A stretch of DNA of 64,000 nt from Alteraurantiacibacter aestuarii. GTDB taxonomy: Bacteria; Pseudomonadota; Alphaproteobacteria; Sphingomonadales; Sphingomonadaceae. The translations under genes and the position numbers were made by a program. Numbering within the stretch: the first letter of the stretch is position 1; each line of letters starts with the position of its first letter. The stretch lies in assembly GCF_009827405.1 (NCBI RefSeq), contig NZ_WTYY01000002.1:496001-560000 (forward strand). Direction: 5' to 3'. The notes under the pieces were generated by a model. That model was not told where the DNA came from and did not search any database. It saw only the letters and a program-made list of their open reading frames with translations. This document shows positions 1 to 10,500 of this stretch, piece by piece.

Positions 1-347
1 TGCGGCAACACCGTCCTGAATGGCACCGCCCAAAGCGGCCGAATAGTCGATCAGGAAGTCATTGTCCGCGACCACGACGGTACCGCCATTGTTGGTGGTG
101 GTCACGTTGTCGCCATTGACCTTCACACCGTCGTTATCATCAACATTGATGCTGCCGGTATCGGTAACAGTGAGCGAATCATCGACGAGCACCACGACCG
201 GCGATGTGACTTCATTGTCGACCGCCTGCGTTGCCGTCTGCGTTGCCGCCTGCGCCGCAAGGCTGAAACCGCCGATTGCGCCAGTCACAAGGCATGTTCC
301 GATGGCAAGCTTGCTTTACCCAGAAAACCGGTGGTTGGCAGCGCCAT
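1..347 (-). pseudogene. Exported autotransporter-like protein, 5' part only, apparent frameshift
   Basis: The minus strand is open from 315 to the left edge. It encodes a hydrophobic export signal (SKLAIGTCLVTGAIGGFSLA then AQA) followed by a Thr/Val/Asp/Asn-rich stretch typical of the start of a secreted passenger domain. There is no ATG in this frame, and a TAA (316-318) lies directly before the signal sequence. A plausible ATG at 347 opens MALPTTGFLGK in another frame and would stop early. One extra A in the AAA run at 315-317 would join the two parts into a textbook signal peptide. This points to a one-base deletion, either real or a sequencing error. The alternative is a GTG start at 288, which would leave an unusually short signal. 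The rest of the gene lies outside the window. The sequence supports an exported protein; the autotransporter type is inferred from composition and from the neighbouring autotransporter. Confidence 0.5.
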
Positions 348-472
348 CACGGCGGTCTGGGAGCATTGCCCGGGGCCCTGCGTGATGGAAAATTTCAGCA
401 TTACCTATCAAAGTTGGGCCGCATGCCGGGGCCTTGCAGGTTGCACTTGTCTGTCAGGTATCGGCTGCGCGG

Positions 473-3400
473 TCAGAAGCTCCAGCGCAGCCAGGCGCTG
501 GCGGAAAAGCTGCTTGCGCCATTGGCAAGATAGGCGCCCCCTTCGCCGCCCACGGAGATAGTATCGCTCAGGTCGAAACTTGCCGTTCCGTCGAGGAGCA
601 GGCCCTTGTCGCCGCCGCGTGCCGGCAGGATGGAAAAGTCCCGCGGTGATCCGGCAAGCCGCAGGCTGGCGAGCATGTTGTCACTATCCTGCCCGGCATA
701 GCGGGCATCCAGCAGCAGGCGCGTGCCATCGGCGTTGAAGGAAATGAACCCGCCAGCCGCATAGCGCATCCGCCGATCGGAAAAGCCGCCGCTCGATAGC
801 GACAATGCGCCCGCTCCACTTTCGCTGAAACTACCGATCCGGGCCGATGCATGGTCAAGGCCCAGCGATGGCCCGATGGCCCAGCCATCCATGTCCACAC
901 CGTAACGCAGATCGATCGAAGCGGCGGTAAAGCTGCTGTCCACCTGCGCGCTGGCGGTGCGGTTGAGCGCCCCCACGGTGATGGCGCGCTGGCTGTTGCC
1001 ATCGAGCTGCGCATAGGAGGCGGCCGCGCTCAGGCTGACGCCCGCGCCCAGATCGCCATAGCGGGCAAATCCGCCGACGAACCAGCCGTCCAGCTGTGCG
1101 CGCGAACGGCGATCGTCATTGGTCACATCGGCCTGATTCCAGCCGCCGCTGATGCCGATGGCCCAGCTGTCCGACGGTCCGTGATAGTCGATCCCCAGCT
1201 CAAGCGCCTCACCATTGCGGGTGAAGCGGGCGCCATTGCCATCACCGGCCACTCTTGTGCGGCCGATCTGCCCCGATGCCCACGCATCCCAGCCTTGCGC
1301 GCCCGGCTCCAGCCCGCGCCGCAGCATGGCCGCGCCGCGCTCCAGCGCCGCCTGCTGGCCCGATGCCACGATATCGGCATAGATCTCGCCGGAAGCGGAA
1401 TCGAAGGCCGCCCGGGCACTTGCCGCGTCCAGAGGCAGGATGGCGTTATAGACCGCCAGACTGTCCGATCCGCTGGTCTGGCCGAGCTCCATCAGCCCCA
1501 GCGACGCCTGCCGCTGGTTGAAGGTCAGCGCCACATCGGGGAAAGTCAGCACCTGTTCCAGCGTCAGGAATGCCGTGGACGAGGTGTAGCCAAGGGTGAA
1601 ATCGAGGAAGGCGGAATTCTCGCTCAGGCCTGCGAACGTGCCGCTCAGCCCTTCCCCGCCCTCGGCAATCACGAAGGTCGAGCCATCGGTATAGGCCTGT
1701 TCCGGATCGAGCAGGTTTATCACCACGGTCCCGCCTTCGATGATCACATCGTCATCGGCGTAAACCCGGTCACTCGCTCCGCTGGCGGCCAGATCGACCT
1801 GATACGTCGATCCCGCGCGGAAGATGGCGTTGCCCAGCACGTTGAAAGTGGCCGTTCCCGTTCCCGGTGCGATCTCCCCTGCCAGATTCAGATTGCCGAC
1901 GGTGCCGTTGCCGGTGAGCGTGGTGCTGGCGGATGTGACCAGCCCTGCTCCCAGCAGGGTGGAGCCGATCTGCCCGGTCAGATTGATGCCACCTGCGGTC
2001 AGCCGCATCTGCCCCAGATAGGCGGACGAATTGCCGGAAATGGTCAGCACACCCTCGCCCTCCTTCAAAACGGCGCCCCGTCCTGAAAGCGTGCCGGCAA
2101 AGCTGCCCGCGGCCTGCTGGTTGAACAGCAGCGTGCCCGCCTGCTCCACTTCAATGGCACCGCCCAGCGTGGCAGATGTGCCCTGCAGCGTGCCCGAACT
2201 GACCAGTGTGCCGCCGGAATAGCTGTCGGCACCGGCCAGGATCAGCGTTCCCAGATCGGTCTTGATCAGCCTGCCCGCCCCGGTGACCGGCACGTCCAGC
2301 GTAGCGACGAAAGCCGCGCCATCGCTGGTCCCGTCGCCCACACGAATGGTGACATTGCCTGTCAGCCCCAGCGCATCGCCGGTGACGGTATAGCCATTGA
2401 TCGCGAACTGCGCGCCATTGGCCAGAGTGACCGGTCCCGCATCGTCCGAGATGGTGATTATGCCCGATGCGGAGGAAGGCTGCACCGCCTGCGTTGTGAT
2501 CGAGGGGGCGGACGCCTCCACGGGAGCGGTCGGCGCAGTGAAGATCAGGAAATCCGCCGGTTCAAAGGCTCCGTTGGCGCTGCCATTGGCAATGGTCCAG
2601 TTGGTGGCGCTGGCATTCCATGTGCCGCTGCCGCCATCGATCCGCCCGTTGGCCGCAGTATTCGCGCCATCCCAGAAGATGAAATCGAGCGCCGGTGAGG
2701 GTGTTGGGGTGGGAGTGGGAGTCGGCGTGGGCGTAGGCGTTGGAGTGGGCGTCGGGGTTGGTGTTGGTGTCGGAGTGGGTGTTGGTGTCGGAGTGGGCGC
2801 ATCCACGATCAGGTTGACCTGCCCCGTGGTGGCCAGGCTCAGGGTCAGCCCGTCAGCAACAAAGGCTGCGGGGACGCTGCCGATCTCCAGCCCGTTGTCG
2901 GTCAGCGTGCCGCCATAGTCGATCAGCCGGTACAGCCCGCCGCCAAAGCCGCCTGCATCGATCACATTGAGAGTGCCGTCGAGCGTGAGATTCCCGCCAA
3001 CGCTGATGAGGTCACTGCCGGTGCCCGGTGCAAGGTCCGGCGCGCCCAGTTCAAATTGCAGCAGGGATGCCGATGACAGCGACAAGGCCCCGCCAATCGT
3101 CAGCGTACCGGGAGAATTGCCCGCCGCCAGCGTGCCATCGGCAATGCTCACCGCGCCGCCGATGGTGCCCGATCCGCCCAGCGTTGCGCCATTGCTGACC
3201 GAAGTCTGCATGGCGTTTCCGCCCAGCGTACCGTTCACCCGCACGCGGCCGCCGGTGATGTCGAGCACGCCGCCATAGCCGCCGCCCGCGCCGGAAAAGA
3301 TCGTATCGCCGGCCAGATGCTCGATCCGCGGTGGACCGCTGCTGCCAGCGCTGCCGGTAATGACAGAGGATATGTCGTAGTTCTGCTGAGTATGGTTGAG

Positions 3401-5878
3401 CACCAGAGTATTGGCATTGGTCAGACCGACAGAGCCGACATTGAACAGCCCCGCGGCCCCCGCCGCGCTGGTGCGCGTGCCGCCGATATTGACGGTATTT
3501 CCGGCAACTGAACCAAGATTCAGCTGGCGTGCGGTGAAATCGGAATCGAGCAGGGTCAGGTTGGTGCCGGTAAAGCGCAGGCCGATGCTGACAATGCCCT
3601 CTGCCGACAGTGTGCTGTTATCAACCAGCAGGTCCGTTGTTTCGATCTGCAGGCCGGAATTTGCACCGCCGGTCATGATCCAGCTGCTGCCACCCGTGAT
3701 GCTCATGGTGCGCAGGACGCCGCCAAAGCCCAGGCCACTGTCGCTGGCACCGCGCGTAGTCAGGCTGCCCCCGTTGGTGACAAAAATCGTACCCACTGGC
3801 TCGCCCACGCTGGCACCGCCGAAGCTGATGTTGCCGGCTGTATCGAAAGTGCTGCCCGCGCCGGAGATCAGCACATCGGTGTTCGGCCGGAAGCTAGGAT
3901 TGATGGCGGAAAGGCTCTGGAACCTTGCGCCATTGAGGATGGACAGGTTCACATCCCCCGCACCGGCGCCGAAGTCCAGCGCGGTCGCGCCAGAGATGAT
4001 CTGCCACAGCGAATTCGCGCCGGTTACAGTCAGATTGACCACGCTGTTGTTGCTGTTCGTTGCAGCCAGCACCCGTCCGGTGACCAGCCTGCCGCCATTT
4101 TCCACCAGCACATTGGTGTTGAAACCGGTGAAGCGCGAGACAAAGAAATCCCCCGCTGTAAATTGGGAATTGGCGCCTGAAACCGTCAGGGAATTGGTCC
4201 GGGTGGCACTTCCCAGGTCGATGGCCTGGAAGCTGGCATTGCCGCCCGCTGACACGGTGACATCGCCGCCGACAACCGGTGCGCCCACCGCGATCAGGCG
4301 CGAATTGGCGCCGGTGACGATGAAATCGGTTTCGGCATCGGCGGACCAATTGCCGCCGCCGGTGCCATCAATCAGGCCGCCGCCCTGCACGGTCACGGTG
4401 GTGCGGCGATCAGCCTCGCCCGCCAGTTCCAGCCGCCCGGTCAGCGTGCCGCCATCGACCAGGATCGAACCATTGCGCACCGACAGGCCTGCGCCCGTCC
4501 CGCCAATGAAATTCAGCGCTCCCCCGCTGCGCACCACCACACTGCGGCTGACCGGACCGCCCAGCGATCCCAGCGCGCTCAGGCCATTGGCATTGACCGT
4601 CACCTCGCCGCCGTTTTCGATGATGAATGTGCCGGGGACCACGCCCACGGTGGTGGCGTTGAAATTCAGCACACCGCCGCTGAGCAATTGCGAGCCGACA
4701 CCAGACACCAGCACAGATGTCCCCTGACCGATCGACCAGTTGTTGATGCTGGCAGTGCTGTCTACCACTGCGCCGCCCAGGATCTGGAAATCCACCAGAT
4801 TGGTGCCAGCCCCCAGGTTCTGCGCACCGCCAGCGGCGATGATCCATTCCGATCCCGCACCGCTGATCAGCACATCAATGCTGGCCGGCACGCCGTTGGA
4901 AGCAAGGCCGAAGCCCACGCTGGTCAGCCGTCCGCCATTTTCCACCAGCAGCGACCCGCCAGTGGCATCTGTACCATGCGCCAGCGCCAGATTGCCGGTG
5001 GTGAAAGTGGAATTGACCCCGCTGACCGAGATTGATGCGCCGAATTGCCCTTGAATACTGTCAAAGCTGACGCTGCCCCCATTGCTGACATTGATCGCGC
5101 CGCGCGTTTGAATGGCAGTGGGCACGGTCAGCTGCGAGCCGGCCCCGGCCACATTGATCGTGCCGCCCGCCCCCAGCGTCCAGCCCACGCCGCCGGGATA
5201 GCTTACTACCCCGCCGTCCAGCACATTGAGCGTGCCCACCGCATCGGCGAAGTTGAGATTGCCGATGGTGATCCCTGCCGCATTGCTGGTGATGTCCCAG
5301 CGCGATCCGGCGCCGATCGCGTTGACGGTTCCGGCGCTGCCCTGGCCGGTGCCGATCCGGCCCGAGCTGGACGTCACCACCGCGCCATTGCGGATATCCA
5401 GCAGGCCGATGCTGTTTTGCGTAATCGCCACGCCCAGCGTCAGGCCGCCCGGGCCGGAGATGGTCGATCCTGTCCCGGTTACGAAAACTGATCCATTGCC
5501 GCCGGTGGCCGCAGTGGTCTGCGATCCGCCAATGGACAGGCTGCCGCCATTGCTCACATCGCCCAGCACCAGATCGCCGCCGGTCCTTATGGTCAGCTGG
5601 CCCGTGCCAGCCTCTCCCACAGCCAGATTGCGCGCTTCTTCTGTTGCGGTGTTCTCAATCACCGGAGCGTTGGTTGTGCTGTCGATCACCACGGCGGTTG
5701 CGGAATCGGGAATGGTGTTGGTGCTCCAGTTCCCGGCTTCGCCATAGTTGGTGCTCTCACTCCCGTCCCAGCGTGACTGGGCCTGTGCCGTTGCAGTCAC
5801 GGCGATGCTGGCGACACCGGCCAGCAGCAGGCTGCCAAGGCGGGCCCTGCGGGGAGCATTTGAAGAAGCGTGAAGCAT
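473..5878 (-). CDS. Very large autotransporter (type Va) with two passenger segments
   Basis: 1801 residues. ATG at 5878, with GGAG about 7 nt upstream. Residues 1-34 form a signal peptide ending AQA. Residues 35 to about 1025 are a repetitive beta-helix passenger with many 'VSGAGSxxxxxG' and 'VxNGGxLT' turns. Residues about 1027-1060 are an almost pure Thr-Pro spacer. A second passenger (about 1065-1500) has a 'WDGANTAANGRIDGGSGTWN' opening and PATR-like 'AGADSYSGGTLVSSGTL' repeats. The last 270 residues or so are an autotransporter beta-barrel ending in an aromatic Phe (WLRWSF), as outer-membrane insertion requires. The role is surface display, possibly adhesion or matrix; no catalytic motif was seen. 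It stands alone on its strand, downstream of the TPR regulator gene, which could control it (inference). The family assignment is secure; the function is unknown. Confidence 0.9.
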   Translation of the reverse strand: MLHASSNAPRRARLGSLLLAGVASIAVTATAQAQSRWDGSESTNYGEAGNWSTNTIPDSATAVVIDSTTNAPVIENTATEEARNLAVGEAGTGQLTIRTGGDLVLGDVSNGGSLSIGGSQTTAATGGNGSVFVTGTGSTISGPGGLTLGVAITQNSIGLLDIRNGAVVTSSSGRIGTGQGSAGTVNAIGAGSRWDITSNAAGITIGNLNFADAVGTLNVLDGGVVSYPGGVGWTLGAGGTINVAGAGSQLTVPTAIQTRGAINVSNGGSVSFDSIQGQFGASISVSGVNSTFTTGNLALAHGTDATGGSLLVENGGRLTSVGFGLASNGVPASIDVLISGAGSEWIIAAGGAQNLGAGTNLVDFQILGGAVVDSTASINNWSIGQGTSVLVSGVGSQLLSGGVLNFNATTVGVVPGTFIIENGGEVTVNANGLSALGSLGGPVSRSVVVRSGGALNFIGGTGAGLSVRNGSILVDGGTLTGRLELAGEADRRTTVTVQGGGLIDGTGGGNWSADAETDFIVTGANSRLIAVGAPVVGGDVTVSAGGNASFQAIDLGSATRTNSLTVSGANSQFTAGDFFVSRFTGFNTNVLVENGGRLVTGRVLAATNSNNSVVNLTVTGANSLWQIISGATALDFGAGAGDVNLSILNGARFQSLSAINPSFRPNTDVLISGAGSTFDTAGNISFGGASVGEPVGTIFVTNGGSLTTRGASDSGLGFGGVLRTMSITGGSSWIMTGGANSGLQIETTDLLVDNSTLSAEGIVSIGLRFTGTNLTLLDSDFTARQLNLGSVAGNTVNIGGTRTSAAGAAGLFNVGSVGLTNANTLVLNHTQQNYDISSVITGSAGSSGPPRIEHLAGDTIFSGAGGGYGGVLDITGGRVRVNGTLGGNAMQTSVSNGATLGGSGTIGGAVSIADGTLAAGNSPGTLTIGGALSLSSASLLQFELGAPDLAPGTGSDLISVGGNLTLDGTLNVIDAGGFGGGLYRLIDYGGTLTDNGLEIGSVPAAFVADGLTLSLATTGQVNLIVDAPTPTPTPTPTPTPTPTPTPTPTPTPTPTPTPTPSPALDFIFWDGANTAANGRIDGGSGTWNASATNWTIANGSANGAFEPADFLIFTAPTAPVEASAPSITTQAVQPSSASGIITISDDAGPVTLANGAQFAINGYTVTGDALGLTGNVTIRVGDGTSDGAAFVATLDVPVTGAGRLIKTDLGTLILAGADSYSGGTLVSSGTLQGTSATLGGAIEVEQAGTLLFNQQAAGSFAGTLSGRGAVLKEGEGVLTISGNSSAYLGQMRLTAGGINLTGQIGSTLLGAGLVTSASTTLTGNGTVGNLNLAGEIAPGTGTATFNVLGNAIFRAGSTYQVDLAASGASDRVYADDDVIIEGGTVVINLLDPEQAYTDGSTFVIAEGGEGLSGTFAGLSENSAFLDFTLGYTSSTAFLTLEQVLTFPDVALTFNQRQASLGLMELGQTSGSDSLAVYNAILPLDAASARAAFDSASGEIYADIVASGQQAALERGAAMLRRGLEPGAQGWDAWASGQIGRTRVAGDGNGARFTRNGEALELGIDYHGPSDSWAIGISGGWNQADVTNDDRRSRAQLDGWFVGGFARYGDLGAGVSLSAAASYAQLDGNSQRAITVGALNRTASAQVDSSFTAASIDLRYGVDMDGWAIGPSLGLDHASARIGSFSESGAGALSLSSGGFSDRRMRYAAGGFISFNADGTRLLLDARYAGQDSDNMLASLRLAGSPRDFSILPARGGDKGLLLDGTASFDLSDTISVGGEGGAYLANGASSFSASAWLRWSF
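2698..2799 (-). repeat. Thr-Pro coding low-complexity tract inside the autotransporter gene
   Basis: About 17 consecutive ACN-CCN codon pairs encode a (Thr-Pro)n spacer between the two passenger segments. Third positions vary, so this is selected protein low complexity more than a perfect DNA microsatellite. It could still change length by slippage. Confidence 0.85.
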
Positions 5879-6057
5879 GGGACATCTCCGCTGTCATGCG
5901 CCCTTGCCCGGCAATTGGGCGGTGGCGCGTCATCGCGGATGATTGTGCGGGCGCTAGTGGTCCCGCTCAAAGTGGCAAGATGCTGCAAATAGCGGTTTAT
6001 CGCGGTTTCCTGCGGCTTTGCGCGTGCAACTTCGGGCGCAATCGCTGCCAGAATGCG

Positions 6058-7455
6058 TCAACCCGCCGGTCTGGTCCGGGCACCCTGGCTGGCGGCGAGC
6101 AGCAGGCTGGGGTTGCGGCGCATTTCCAGCATGGCGGAAATCTGGCTGTCATCCTGCCAGCGCTTGGCCACCTGTCGCAGCAGGCCGGCGCTGCCCCAAT
6201 GTTCATTGCGGGCTTGCGCCATATCGAGCAACCGGCGGACCTGCGCCTTGCTGCCGGCCATGCTGGCGACATAGATCGGCCACACCAGCTGCGTGCGGTC
6301 GCCGCGCTGGAACTCGCCCATTGTCTCTGCCAGCAGCAGGTTCAGCACGGCCTCGCTTCCGCGCGGGAGTGAGGCTTCCAGCAGCTCAGCCTCCCGCAGG
6401 CTGCCTGCATCCTGGCGAATATCGGCCAGTGCCCTTGCTTCCTTCACGAAAGCGGGAATGGACCCGTCGGCCAGGTAGATCACCGCCAGATAATCGCGAA
6501 TAGTGGCCAGCTGCGGGTTGCGATCGCGCAGGTCCTCAAGGCTGCTGCGCGCCTCTGCTTCCTGACCGGCCGACCAGCGCGCCCAGGCAATATCGGCCTG
6601 CAGCGCCAGCGATGCCGGTTCAAGCAACCGCGCCCGGTCAAGCTGCGCCAGCCCTTCGGCAAAATCGCCATTGTCGATCAGGATGTTGCCATACCAGAAG
6701 TGGCTCTGCGCATCGCCAGGCCCCAGCGCCATCGACCGCTCGAAGCTGGCCTTTGCGGCCACACCGTCATTGCGCCACCAGTAATGCAGAAAACCATCCG
6801 CCCGCAGCGCCGCCGCATTTTCCGGGTCTATGCGCAAGGCCGCATCGGCTGCGGCCTGCGCGCGGGCGAAAGCCTCTGCATCGCCAAGCGAGCCAAATTC
6901 GCGCGCCAGCACGTAGCAATCGGCCAGCGCGGCATAGGCTGGCGCAAAGCCGGGCTCGCGCTCCACAACGCGTTGCAGCTTGGCAATGGCCTGTTCGATG
7001 GAGGCGCCGCTGCGCTCCGCCCAATCGCCGCGCGCATCCAGATACAGCGCGGCCAATGCGGCATTGGCAGGCAGTTCCGCGCGCGGCTGTTCCGCACCGG
7101 GCTGGGTGTAGGCATAAGCGCCAAGGGCCAGTCCGGCAAAACCGACCGGAGCCAGATATCGCAGCTTCAGCGCCCGCACCCGGGTGAAGATCGAGCTGTC
7201 TGGCGCGGTGGACACCGGCACATTGCCTGCCCCCTCGCCCGGTTGATCGACGCCCACCCCGGCTCCGGCTCCGGCACCAGCATCACCACCGGCCTTCAGC
7301 CAGGCATCGATTTCATCGGATAGAGCAAACACGCTGCCGCGCCCCGCGCCCGGAATGCGGTGGACAGGCATGCCGCGCTCCGCAGCCCAGCGCATGGCGG
7401 TGGTGCGTTCCCTGCCCAGATAAACAGCAATGGATTTCCAACCGTCAATCCGCAT
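6058..7455 (-). CDS. HTH - transmembrane - TPR regulatory protein
   Basis: 465 residues from the ATG at 7455; an in-frame TTG at 7500 would add 15 residues. Residues 3-53 (GWKSIAVYLGR.TTAMRW to SDEIDAWL) look like a small winged-helix/excisionase-type DNA-binding domain. Residues about 98-117 form one hydrophobic membrane segment after a Gly/Ala-rich linker. Residues about 140-440 carry TPR-like helical pairs (AIAKLQRVVEREPGFAPAYA, then AALRIDPENAAALRADGFLH). Proteins with this layout are common in sphingomonads and are presumed membrane-tethered transcriptional regulators. It lies 179 nt upstream of the autotransporter gene on the same strand and may control or be co-transcribed with it (inference). 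The target is unknown. Confidence 0.7.
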   Translation of the reverse strand: MRIDGWKSIAVYLGRERTTAMRWAAERGMPVHRIPGAGRGSVFALSDEIDAWLKAGGDAGAGAGAGVGVDQPGEGAGNVPVSTAPDSSIFTRVRALKLRYLAPVGFAGLALGAYAYTQPGAEQPRAELPANAALAALYLDARGDWAERSGASIEQAIAKLQRVVEREPGFAPAYAALADCYVLAREFGSLGDAEAFARAQAAADAALRIDPENAAALRADGFLHYWWRNDGVAAKASFERSMALGPGDAQSHFWYGNILIDNGDFAEGLAQLDRARLLEPASLALQADIAWARWSAGQEAEARSSLEDLRDRNPQLATIRDYLAVIYLADGSIPAFVKEARALADIRQDAGSLREAELLEASLPRGSEAVLNLLLAETMGEFQRGDRTQLVWPIYVASMAGSKAQVRRLLDMAQARNEHWGSAGLLRQVAKRWQDDSQISAMLEMRRNPSLLLAASQGARTRPAG

Positions 7456-7572
7456 CAAACCGTTTCCATTGGCAGGAATGCCTCCATGCAGGTTCCACAA
7501 GCATAACAGCGATGCAAGCGCACAACGGCCTCAGCACTCAATTGCAGGTGCGCAGATCGCATTCCGCACCAC

Positions 7573-10500
7573 CTAGTCGCGGCGCGTACCGGCCTGGGGC
7601 ATGTCCACACGATCAGCCTCCAGTTTGACCAGTTCATCTTCGGAAACCTCGGCTGCGCGGGCATATCCGATGCGGGTGCCCAGCTTTGATGCCTCAGCCA
7701 GAATGATGCGTGCGGCGTCCTTCTCATTCCTGCTTGCCAGAATACGGCCCAGCAGCATGCGCAAACCGATCTTGCGCAACCCAAATCCATTGCGCGCCGC
7801 GATGGCCGAGGCATCAGAGACATATTCGAATGCCGAATCCGTATCCCCCAGCTTCAGTTGCAGGAAGGCGATCTGCTGCAACGCCTCGATCTGGAGGCGG
7901 TACATATCGCAGGCCGTGGCATAACGCAGGGTTTCCTTGAGCTGGGGCAGCATTTGCGCCTGGTGCCACTGTTCCTGCTCACGACTGGCGAGGTAGCCAT
8001 GTTCGCCCAGCGCGATCCGGCCAGAGTGATCGATATCGGTCTGCCGCGAAGGGCCAGCGCTGCTGACGCACAGGCGCTGCGCTTCCAGGGCATCATCCAT
8101 CTTGCGAAGCTGCCGCAACAGCGAAACATTGTGACGCTGAAAGATTGCAAAGGCGCGCTGTTCGCCCAGCAATTCCATCAACCTGATCGCATCCTTGAAA
8201 TAATTCTCCGCCGGAGCCAGCGCGCCGCGCAAATGCTGGCACACGCCGCGATAACCCATGACCAGGCCGATCCCCAGAAACAGGTTGGCGGGAAAATACT
8301 GGTCCACAGCGCGTGTCGAGCGTGAACCGCCCCGTTTGGAGAAATGCCGCAGAGCATAGTCCCGGAAGCTGTCATAGGGCCCGCCGGGCAGGCTCTTCCA
8401 CTGCTTGTCGCTCAAGACCAGTCGGGCGTCGTTCTCGATCGCGGTTTCGACTTCTCTCAGCAGTTCCTCGGCACCTTCGATCATGCCCTGATCGATGGAG
8501 ACCTGCACCAGATTGATGGCAATGCGCCGCCAATTGTGATGGCGCTCCCCGAATTCGATCCATTTCGTGTTGATGGCCTGCGCCTGTTCCAGCGCTTCGC
8601 GGGCTTCGATCAGCTTGCCTTGCGTAACGAGCACCACGCCCAGTTCATTGTAAAGCCAGCACAGATCATCGGCATAGAACGCCGGAGAGCCAAGTTGCTT
8701 GTTCAGCTTGTCCAGATCCTTGGGCGGACATTTGGCCCGCATCATGCCGCGCAGCAGGCTGCCCTGGTCGTGCAGGCGGATCAGCCGCCGCAGGCGATCC
8801 GCGTGATCGGTCAGCGGCGCATTGCGCAGCCATACATCCAGCCCGTGATTGCCCTGCATCAGCAGGGACGAGGTGGAGAAATAGCTGCGCATGAGAGAGA
8901 GGGCAGCGCGCAGACAATCCGCCTGCCGGGCAGAGCTCATGCTGGCAATCTGGGGCGGGGTCAGATCATGCAATAATGCGGACTTGAGCTCAACCTGATT
9001 GTCCCGCCGCAGTTGAACTGCCAGATGGTGGAGCAGTGGCAAGACTGGTGAGGGATCCTGATACTGGCCGCACAGGAAATCGACCATTCGGGCCAACTCG
9101 TCATGCCATTCCTGTTCAGGCAGCACGCTGTTGAGCGGTTGCGCCGCAAAAAGCCCCAGATTGAAGCCTGCGGCAAGCCGGGCATCGGACAGCGGCACGC
9201 CGTATCGCTCGCGAATCTCGGCAACCAGCGCCTTGTGCATGCCCACCCGGCGCACCTGGCCGGGAAAGGACTCGATATTCAGGACCATCCCGTTGGCGAT
9301 CAGCCAGTCCAGTTCAGTATCAACTTCCTTGATCCGGTCCTTAAACGCATCCTTTGTTTCGGGATTGCCCTTGCCCTGTTCGGTGGCGACAACATGGGCC
9401 AGCACATGGCGCTCCACCGGCTGACCAATGAACGCCAGTGACCTGAGGATGGCAAAGGCCATGTTTGGTCGGCTCTTGCCCACATGCTCTGCCACCCGGG
9501 CAAGAAACTCCTGCCGGGTAACCGTGGCGTCAACACTGGTGGGCGGACTGGCGGACAGGTGAAGGTTGCCCGCCAGATGTTCAAAGAAAGTTGGCCCATC
9601 GCTCGTGATCCTGAATTTTTCGCCAGTCTCAGGGTCAACGATGCTGGATGTCTTCGGCTCGCTATCACGGACCAGCTGCAATTCCTTGAAGCTGCCCGGT
9701 GCCACCTGTCCGACATATCGCAGCAGGCGCGGACTGCCGACCAGGATCAGCCGCAAACGCTTTTCCAGTCGCCTCCTCATATTCGGATGCATGAATGCAA
9801 AGGCGTTGGGAATGAAACGGATCAGCATGTCCAGTTCCGTGCTGAGCGCGGTCCCGTTGTGTGCCACGAACCGTTCCATGCCGTTGATGATAATCACCAG
9901 TTCCTCTACTTCTCCGTCCGGTTCCGCCGACAGCTGCGAATGGACCGACTTCATCAGAAAACTGTGCATCTGCATTGTTGCCGTGAGCCGACTCTGCGCT
10001 TCCTCGAACGCAGTCTGGCCGTCGTAGGCACCAGACAGAATCGCAAAGATCGAATCCGTCTCGGTCGCGAAGGATCCGTTGATGACGACAACCCGTGTGG
10101 AGTTCGTCCTGCCATTCAGAAGTGAGGTCGCGAAGGTTTCCGTCCAGCTCCCGCGCCCGCTTCCGGCCTTTCCGGTAACAACCAGCATGGCAGGAAGACC
10201 GCGCAGGTAAGCTGCCACCTCCCTGGCGCTTTCATCTGCCAGAGACGGCGGATCTTTCATCTCTGCATGCCAGATATTGATACGTTCCGGCCCGCCTTTG
10301 AACTTGAGCTGCGGATTGCGAATATCATCTGTGACCGGAAGCTGGGCCTTGGTCGTGCGGCACCATTGGGCAAGGTAGCGCAGAGGGAGTTCGAGCCGTA
10401 ACCCGTTACTGATCGCTTCATCCGGCGCCTTGGCCAACGCCTCGACATATTCATCGGCCTTGCCGGAGATTTCGGCGATCTCCTTGTCGAACAGGACAGA

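Noticed and set aside
851-2086. Long plus-strand open frame (411 codons) opposite the autotransporter gene
   Set aside because: It is an antisense shadow produced by high GC content; no start site, no domain, and the minus-strand protein is clearly real.
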